Position numbers and translations under genes: made by a program | NCBI GenBank assembly: GCA_902783445.1 | Contig: CACZQX010000011.1 | Coordinates: 1-10,475 of the forward strand | Length of the DNA: 10,475 nt | From: an uncultured Lachnospiraceae bacterium | Lineage (GTDB): Bacteria > Bacillota > Clostridia > Lachnospirales > Lachnospiraceae | Direction of reading: 5' to 3' | Shown here: positions 5,823 to 10,475 of the stretch, piece by piece | How the letters are laid out: the number at the start of each line of letters is the position of its first letter | How positions within the stretch are numbered: position 1 is the first letter of the stretch | Notes under the pieces: model-generated | Told to the model about the DNA's origin: nothing | Databases searched by the model: none | Seen by the model: only the letters and a program-made list of their open reading frames with translations

Positions 5823-6032
5823 ATGGAAACAATAAAATTAAGAGATGAATACATAAAGCTTGGCCAGGCTCTAAAAGCAGCGGGTTTGGTCGGATCCGGC
5901 GTTGAAGCAAAAGAAGTTATAATTGACGGACTTGTTAAGGTTAACGGTAAAACAGAGCTTCAACGAGGAAAAAAACTTTATGCCGGAGATATTGTAAATT
6001 TTGAAGGAAATGAAATAAAAATAGAAAAATGA
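5823..6032 (+). CDS. yaaA: S4-domain RNA-binding protein YaaA (RlbA)
   Basis: Small protein of 69 residues made of one S4 RNA-binding domain. It shows the S4 pattern LGQALKAAGLVGSGVEAKEVI, then DGLVKVNGKTELQRGKKLYAGDIV (about 35-58). Members located between dnaN and recF are conserved in Bacillota. The Bacillus protein YaaA (RlbA) has been connected with ribosome assembly, but its molecular role is not firmly settled. Start ATG 5823 has a modest AAGGAA (5811-5816). Its TGA stop is inside the ATGA that begins recF, so the two are probably translated in a coupled manner. Confidence 0.93.
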   Translation: METIKLRDEYIKLGQALKAAGLVGSGVEAKEVIIDGLVKVNGKTELQRGKKLYAGDIVNFEGNEIKIEK

Positions 6033-7120
6033 TAATTGATAAAATAGAGCTTGTCGACTTTAGAAATTATGATGAATTATCCTTGGAGTTTACGGATAAA
6101 ACAAACATTATATATGGGAAAAACGCTCAAGGAAAAACAAACATAATCGAAGCAATTTATATGTGTGCAACAAGCAAGTCCCACAGAGGGGCAAAAGATA
6201 AAGACATTATAAAGTTTCAAAAAGATGAAGCACATATAAAAATTAACGTTATAAAAAATGATATTCCCTTCAGAATTGATATTCATCTTAAGAAAAACAA
6301 ATCAAAGGGAATTGCCATAAACGGCCTGAAAATAAAAAAGGCGGCAGAGCTTTTCGGAATATTGAATGCAGTTGTTTTTTCTCCGGAAGATCTTGAGATA
6401 ATAAAAGGAGCTCCTCAAATAAGAAGAAGATTTATTGATATGGAGCTTTGCCAAATAGACAAAATCTATGTAAACAATCTTGTTAATTATAACAAAGCTT
6501 TGGATAACAGAAATAAGCTTTTAAAAGACATTTACAATGACAAAGAACTTGAAACTACCCTTGATATATGGGATATGCAACTTGTAAAGTTCGGAAAAGA
6601 AATTATTAAAGCAAGAAAAATGTTTATTGATAAATTAAATGAGATTGTTAAAGAAATCCACTCCAACATAACGGATGGAAAAGAAGAATTAGTTATAAAA
6701 TATGATTTTTGCGTTGATGAAAATGATTTTGAAAAAGAATTGGTAAATTCAAGGCAAAGAGATAAAAAATTAAAAACAACAAATATCGGACCTCACAGAG
6801 ATGATATATCATTTTTCGTAAAAGGCAATAATATGAAAATATTCGGAAGCCAGGGTCAACAAAGAACCTGCGCTTTATCTCTTAAATTGTCTGAGTTAAA
6901 ACTTATAGAAATGATGACCGGTGATAAGCCAGTACTTTTATTGGATGATGTTTTGTCGGAGCTTGACAGTGACAGACAAGAAATGTTGCTTGATAATCTA
7001 AAAAATATTCAAACTTTTATAACATGTACCGGCATTGATGAATTTGTAAATAAAAGATTTAAAATAGACAAACTTTTCAAAATAGAAAACGGAAAAGTTT
7101 TGGAAGGAGAAAGCTCATGA
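6029..7120 (+). CDS. recF: DNA replication and repair protein RecF
   Basis: SMC/ABC-like ATPase that, with RecO and RecR, loads RecA at gaps and stalled forks. It has 363 residues, the full length. Seen: N-terminal LVDFRNY (8-14) typical of RecF, Walker A GKNAQGKTN (30-38), FSPEDLEIIKGAPQIRRRFID (117-137), the IGPHRDD motif (253-259), the ABC signature FGSQGQQRT (272-280) and Walker B PVLLLDDVLSELD (301-313). The helical arm is about 140-250. There is no Shine-Dalgarno close to the start. The nearest AAGGAAA is about 20 bases away, and the ATGA overlap with yaaA suggests re-initiation by terminating ribosomes. Its stop overlaps the gyrB start in the same way. Confidence 0.98.
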   Translation: MIIDKIELVDFRNYDELSLEFTDKTNIIYGKNAQGKTNIIEAIYMCATSKSHRGAKDKDIIKFQKDEAHIKINVIKNDIPFRIDIHLKKNKSKGIAINGLKIKKAAELFGILNAVVFSPEDLEIIKGAPQIRRRFIDMELCQIDKIYVNNLVNYNKALDNRNKLLKDIYNDKELETTLDIWDMQLVKFGKEIIKARKMFIDKLNEIVKEIHSNITDGKEELVIKYDFCVDENDFEKELVNSRQRDKKLKTTNIGPHRDDISFFVKGNNMKIFGSQGQQRTCALSLKLSELKLIEMMTGDKPVLLLDDVLSELDSDRQEMLLDNLKNIQTFITCTGIDEFVNKRFKIDKLFKIENGKVLEGESS

Positions 7121-9063
7121 GCAGCGATAACATGAATAACACAAACGTCGAGAAAAACAGTTACGAAGCTGACAATATACAGATTCTCGAAGGTTTGGAA
7201 GCAGTAAGAAAAAGACCGGGTATGTATATCGGAAGTACATCTTCAAGAGGTCTTCATCATCTTGTATACGAAATCGTAGATAATGCAATTGATGAAGCTT
7301 TGGCAGGTTTTTGCAGCGAAGTGGATGTGCAAATTAATAAAGATAATTCCATAACCGTAAAAGATAACGGAAGAGGAATTCCGGTAGGTATTAATAAAAA
7401 AGCAGGTCTTCCGGCTGTAGAGGTAGTATTTACTGTACTTCATGCCGGCGGAAAGTTCGGCGGTGGAGGATACAAAGTATCCGGTGGACTTCATGGTGTT
7501 GGTGCTTCTGTTGTTAATGCTCTTTCAACATGGCTTGAAGTTACGGTAAAAAGAGACGGAAAAATATACAATCAGCGTTATGAAAGAGGAAAAACCATGT
7601 ATCCTCTTAAAGAAGTGGGAACATGTGATAAAGATGAAACGGGAACAGTTGTAACGTTTTTACCGGACCCGCAAATATTCGAAGATACTGTTTACGATTA
7701 CAATGTGCTTAAAGTAAGGCTCAGAGAAGTTGCATTCCTTACAAAGGGAATAAAAATCATTCTTCGTGATGTAAGAGAAGAAGAGCCTGTGGAAAAAATA
7801 TTCCACTACGAAGGCGGTATCAAGGAGTTTGTAACATACCTTAACAAGGGTAAACAGGGTCTTTATGATGATGTCCTTTATTTTGAAGGACAAAAAGAAA
7901 AAGTATTTGTTGAAGTAGCCCTTCAACATAATGATGCATATACGGAAAATGTTTATACTTTTGTAAATAATATCAATACTCCGGAAGGTGGTACCCATTT
8001 TGAAGGATTTAAGCGTGCACTTACAAAAGTATTAAATGATTATGCCAGAAAAAACAATATATTAAAAGAAAAAGACGACAATCTTGCGGGTGAGGATATA
8101 AGAGAAGGTTTGACGGCAATTATCAGCGTTAAAATCGAAGATCCTCAGTTTGAAGGTCAGACAAAGCAAAAACTCGGAAACAGCGAGGCAAGAAGAGCGG
8201 TTGAAGGTGTATTTACCGAGCAGCTTACATATTATCTTGAGCAAAATCCGAATATTGCAAGACTTATTTGCGAGAAATCAGTTCTTGCACAGCGTGCAAG
8301 AGATGCGGCAAGAAAGGCAAGAGAATTAACCAGAAAAACTCCTCTTAATTCCGCATCTTTACCGGGAAAACTTACTGATTGTTCCGATAAGAATCCGGAA
8401 AACTGCGAAATATTCATAGTCGAAGGTGATTCCGCCGGAGGATCCGCAAAAACAGCGAGAAACAGGGCAACACAGGCTGTTTTACCTTTAAGAGGAAAAA
8501 TCTTAAATGTAGAAAAAGCAAGAATAGACAGGATTCTTGGAAATGAAGAAATAAGAGGAATGATTACGGCATTCGGTACCGGAATTCATGAAGATTTTGA
8601 TATTAGCAAACTCAGATATCACAAAATCATAATAATGACGGATGCCGACGTTGACGGAGCTCATATTGCAACACTTATGCTTACATTCTTCTACAGATTT
8701 ATGCCGGAACTTATAAAGCAGGGTTATGTTTATCTTGCAAAACCACCTCTTTATCAAGTATCCAAAAACAAAAAGGTTTGGTATGCATATTCCGATGAAG
8801 AGTTAAATGACATATTGACGGAAATCGGAAGAGACGGCAATAATAAGATTCAGCGATACAAAGGTCTTGGAGAAATGGATGCGGATCAGCTTTGGGAAAC
8901 AACAATGGATCCGGAAAGCAGAGTTTTGTTGAAAGTCGGAATAGACGAAGAAGAAAAAGCCGAACTTGATTTAACATTTACAACTCTTATGGGTGATGAT
9001 GTTGAACCAAGAAGAGAATTTATAGAAGCAAATGCAAAATTTGCAAAGAATCTTGATATTTAA
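7117..9063 (+). CDS. gyrB: DNA gyrase subunit B
   Basis: ATPase subunit of type IIA topoisomerase gyrase, which introduces negative supercoils as an A2B2 complex. It has 648 residues, typical of Gram-positive GyrB without the large enterobacterial insertion. The GHKL ATPase domain shows EIVDNAIDEA with the catalytic Glu52, DNGRGIPV (83-90), and LHAGGKFGGGGYKVSGGLHG (108-127). The transducer carries QTKQKLGN with Lys350. The TOPRIM domain has EGDSAGGSAK (436-445; catalytic Glu436), PLRGKILNVEKA (457-468) and TDADVDG (508-514, metal-binding acidic residues). The C-terminal motif is QRYKGLGEMDADQLWETTM (579-597). ATG 7117 has AAGGAG (7104-7109) seven bases upstream and overlaps the recF stop as ATGA. 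A 32-base gap with AAGGAG leads to gyrA. Confidence 0.98.
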   Translation: MSSDNMNNTNVEKNSYEADNIQILEGLEAVRKRPGMYIGSTSSRGLHHLVYEIVDNAIDEALAGFCSEVDVQINKDNSITVKDNGRGIPVGINKKAGLPAVEVVFTVLHAGGKFGGGGYKVSGGLHGVGASVVNALSTWLEVTVKRDGKIYNQRYERGKTMYPLKEVGTCDKDETGTVVTFLPDPQIFEDTVYDYNVLKVRLREVAFLTKGIKIILRDVREEEPVEKIFHYEGGIKEFVTYLNKGKQGLYDDVLYFEGQKEKVFVEVALQHNDAYTENVYTFVNNINTPEGGTHFEGFKRALTKVLNDYARKNNILKEKDDNLAGEDIREGLTAIISVKIEDPQFEGQTKQKLGNSEARRAVEGVFTEQLTYYLEQNPNIARLICEKSVLAQRARDAARKARELTRKTPLNSASLPGKLTDCSDKNPENCEIFIVEGDSAGGSAKTARNRATQAVLPLRGKILNVEKARIDRILGNEEIRGMITAFGTGIHEDFDISKLRYHKIIIMTDADVDGAHIATLMLTFFYRFMPELIKQGYVYLAKPPLYQVSKNKKVWYAYSDEELNDILTEIGRDGNNKIQRYKGLGEMDADQLWETTMDPESRVLLKVGIDEEEKAELDLTFTTLMGDDVEPRREFIEANAKFAKNLDI

Positions 9064-9095
9064 TCAAGGATAATAATCGCAAGGAGTAATTCTAA

Positions 9096-10475
9096 ATGGA
9101 TGAAAATATATTCGACAAGATAGAAGAAGTCGATTTGAAAAAAACCATGGAGAACTATTATATAGCTTATTCCATGAGTGTTATTGCATCTCGTGCTTTA
9201 CCTGATGTAAGAGACGGTTTGAAACCCGTACAAAGACGTATTTTATATTCGATGATAGAACTTAACAACGGACCCGACAAACCGCACAGAAAATGTGCAC
9301 GTATCGTCGGTGATACAATGGGTAAATATCATCCACACGGCGATAGTTCTATTTACGGTGCCTTGGTTAACATGGCTCAGGAATGGTCAATGAGATATAT
9401 GCTTGTTGACGGTCACGGAAACTTCGGTTCCGTGGATGGCGACGGTGCTGCCGCAATGCGTTATACGGAAGCAAGACTCAGCAAGATTTCAATGGAAATG
9501 CTTGCAGACATTAACAAAGATACGGTTGACTTTATACCTAACTTTGACGAAACGGAAAAAGAACCGACCGTACTTCCGGCACGTATTCCAAATCTTTTGG
9601 TAAACGGAACGACAGGTATTGCCGTAGGTATGGCAACAAACATTCCTCCTCATAATCTTAGAGAAGTAATTGCCGCAGTTACGAAAATAATCGATAACAA
9701 GGTTTTGGAAGATCGAGAAACCGAAATCGAAGAAATCATGGATATCATCAAAGGTCCTGATTTCCCAACAGGTGCAACAATCCTTGGAAGAAGAGGTATT
9801 GAAGAAGCATACAGAACGGGACGCGGAAAGGTAAGAGTTCGTTCCGTGTGCGAAATCGAAACATTGGATAACGGCAAAAACCGAATCATTGTTACGGAAC
9901 TTCCATACCTTGTAAATAAAGCTAATTTAATCAAGAAAATTGCCGAGCTTCATAAAGACAAGAAAATCGACGGTATCACGGATATTCGCGATGAGTCGAA
10001 TAAAGAAGGAACAAGAGTTGTTGTTGAGCTTAGAAAAGATGTTAATGCAAATGTTATCTTAAACCAGCTTTACAAACATACTCAACTTCAAGACAGCTTC
10101 GGCATTATAATGCTTGCTCTTGTTAACAACGAGCCGAAAGTGCTTAATATTAAGCAAATGGTTTCATATTATCTCGATCATCAGGTTGAGGTTGTAACAA
10201 GAAGAACAAAATATGATTTAAACAAAGCGGAAGAAAGAGCTCATATTTTGGAAGGATTGCTTATCGCCCTGGATAATATCGATGAAGTAATCCAGATAAT
10301 CAGAAGCTCAAAAAATACACAGGAAGCAAGAGAAGGCTTAATTAAAAGATTTAATCTTTCGGAAGCCCAGGCAAATGCCATTGTTGAAATGCGACTCAAA
10401 GCATTGACAGGCTTGGAAAGAGAAAAAATCGAAGACGAATACAAAGAGCTTATGGCTTTGATAAGCGAATTGAAA
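9096..10475 (+). CDS. gyrA: DNA gyrase subunit A (N-terminal part, cut by window edge)
   Basis: Cleavage/rejoining subunit of gyrase. 460 codons are open to the window edge. The family is about 800-850 residues, so the end of the coiled coil and the whole C-terminal DNA-wrapping domain lie outside. Seen: the N-terminal helix entering YYIAYSMSVIASRALPDVRD (21-40), the winged-helix region RKCARIVGDTMGKYHPHGDS (65-84), and catalytic Tyr123 in AAAMRYTEARL. The tower region includes PTVLPARIPNLLVNG and GIAVGMATNIPPHNL. In the quinolone-resistance region the residues are Ser84 and Gly88 (E. coli Ser83 and Asp87). ATG 9096 follows AAGGAG (9081-9086) at 9 bases. It is 32 bases downstream of gyrB without a terminator, so the two are very likely co-transcribed. 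The reference point for GyrA rather than ParC is the position directly after gyrB at oriC. Confidence 0.97.
   Translation, partial: MDENIFDKIEEVDLKKTMENYYIAYSMSVIASRALPDVRDGLKPVQRRILYSMIELNNGPDKPHRKCARIVGDTMGKYHPHGDSSIYGALVNMAQEWSMRYMLVDGHGNFGSVDGDGAAAMRYTEARLSKISMEMLADINKDTVDFIPNFDETEKEPTVLPARIPNLLVNGTTGIAVGMATNIPPHNLREVIAAVTKIIDNKVLEDRETEIEEIMDIIKGPDFPTGATILGRRGIEEAYRTGRGKVRVRSVCEIETLDNGKNRIIVTELPYLVNKANLIKKIAELHKDKKIDGITDIRDESNKEGTRVVVELRKDVNANVILNQLYKHTQLQDSFGIIMLALVNNEPKVLNIKQMVSYYLDHQVEVVTRRTKYDLNKAEERAHILEGLLIALDNIDEVIQIIRSSKNTQEAREGLIKRFNLSEAQANAIVEMRLKALTGLEREKIEDEYKELMALISELK

Noticed and set aside
7660..7998. 112-codon minus-strand open frame opposite gyrB
   Set aside because: Antisense shadow within a fully conserved GyrB coding region; no supporting start signal.
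1..10475. An undescribed multi-gene system, mobile element or CRISPR array
   Set aside because: Every coding stretch belongs to the conserved oriC neighbourhood, gaps are short and explained by origin and promoter elements, and no transposase, integrase, spacer-repeat pattern or target duplication is visible.

Overview
This window is the chromosomal replication origin region of a low-GC, Gram-positive bacterium. The gene order jag-yidC-yidD-rnpA-rpmH (leftward), then dnaA-dnaN-yaaA-recF-gyrB-gyrA (rightward), is the classic Bacillota (Firmicutes) oriC arrangement. Several details point to Clostridia and probably a Lachnospiraceae-like lineage: A+T-rich coding sequence with heavy AGA/AAA use, the GyrA sequence GDSSIYGALVNMAQ, the RnpA sequence VVRHRVTRLIRE, and a 422-residue YidC with a large internal loop and a basic tail. 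This family-level placement is an inference from recalled motifs, not a search result.

Left arm (1-2738, minus strand): a good sigma-A type promoter at 2710-2738 drives rpmH (L34), then rnpA (RNase P protein), yidD, yidC and jag. All are tightly spaced or overlapping and concern ribosome/tRNA biogenesis and membrane protein insertion. A hairpin with a U-rich tail lies between rpmH and rnpA and may adjust L34 against RnpA output. jag runs off the left edge with only its last few residues missing.

Origin (2739-3083 and 4431-4705): the origin is bipartite. Upstream of dnaA there is a cluster of DnaA boxes (three perfect TTATCCACA matches plus variants) built from pairs repeated at exactly 22 bp. 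Downstream of dnaA lies a second cluster (two perfect boxes in inverted orientation, plus variants). This second cluster runs into a short C-rich patch, five perfect DnaA-trios (CTA on the plus strand, 3'-GAT-5' on the other) and a very A+T-rich tract just before the dnaN ribosome binding site. This is the expected place and order for origin melting. The dnaA leader has a well-formed promoter whose predicted start falls inside a terminator-like hairpin, and a second candidate promoter within the DnaA box cluster.

Right arm (3084-10475, plus strand): dnaA (initiator), dnaN (beta clamp), yaaA (small S4 RNA-binding protein), recF (recombination mediator ATPase), gyrB and gyrA (DNA gyrase). yaaA/recF and recF/gyrB overlap by ATGA, suggesting translational coupling. 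gyrA is cut by the right edge after 460 codons.

No mobile element, CRISPR array, tRNA, rRNA or unknown gene is visible. I see no undescribed multi-gene system here. The most interesting material is regulatory: the regularity of the DnaA boxes, the perfect trio tract, and the arrangement of promoter and hairpin in front of dnaA.
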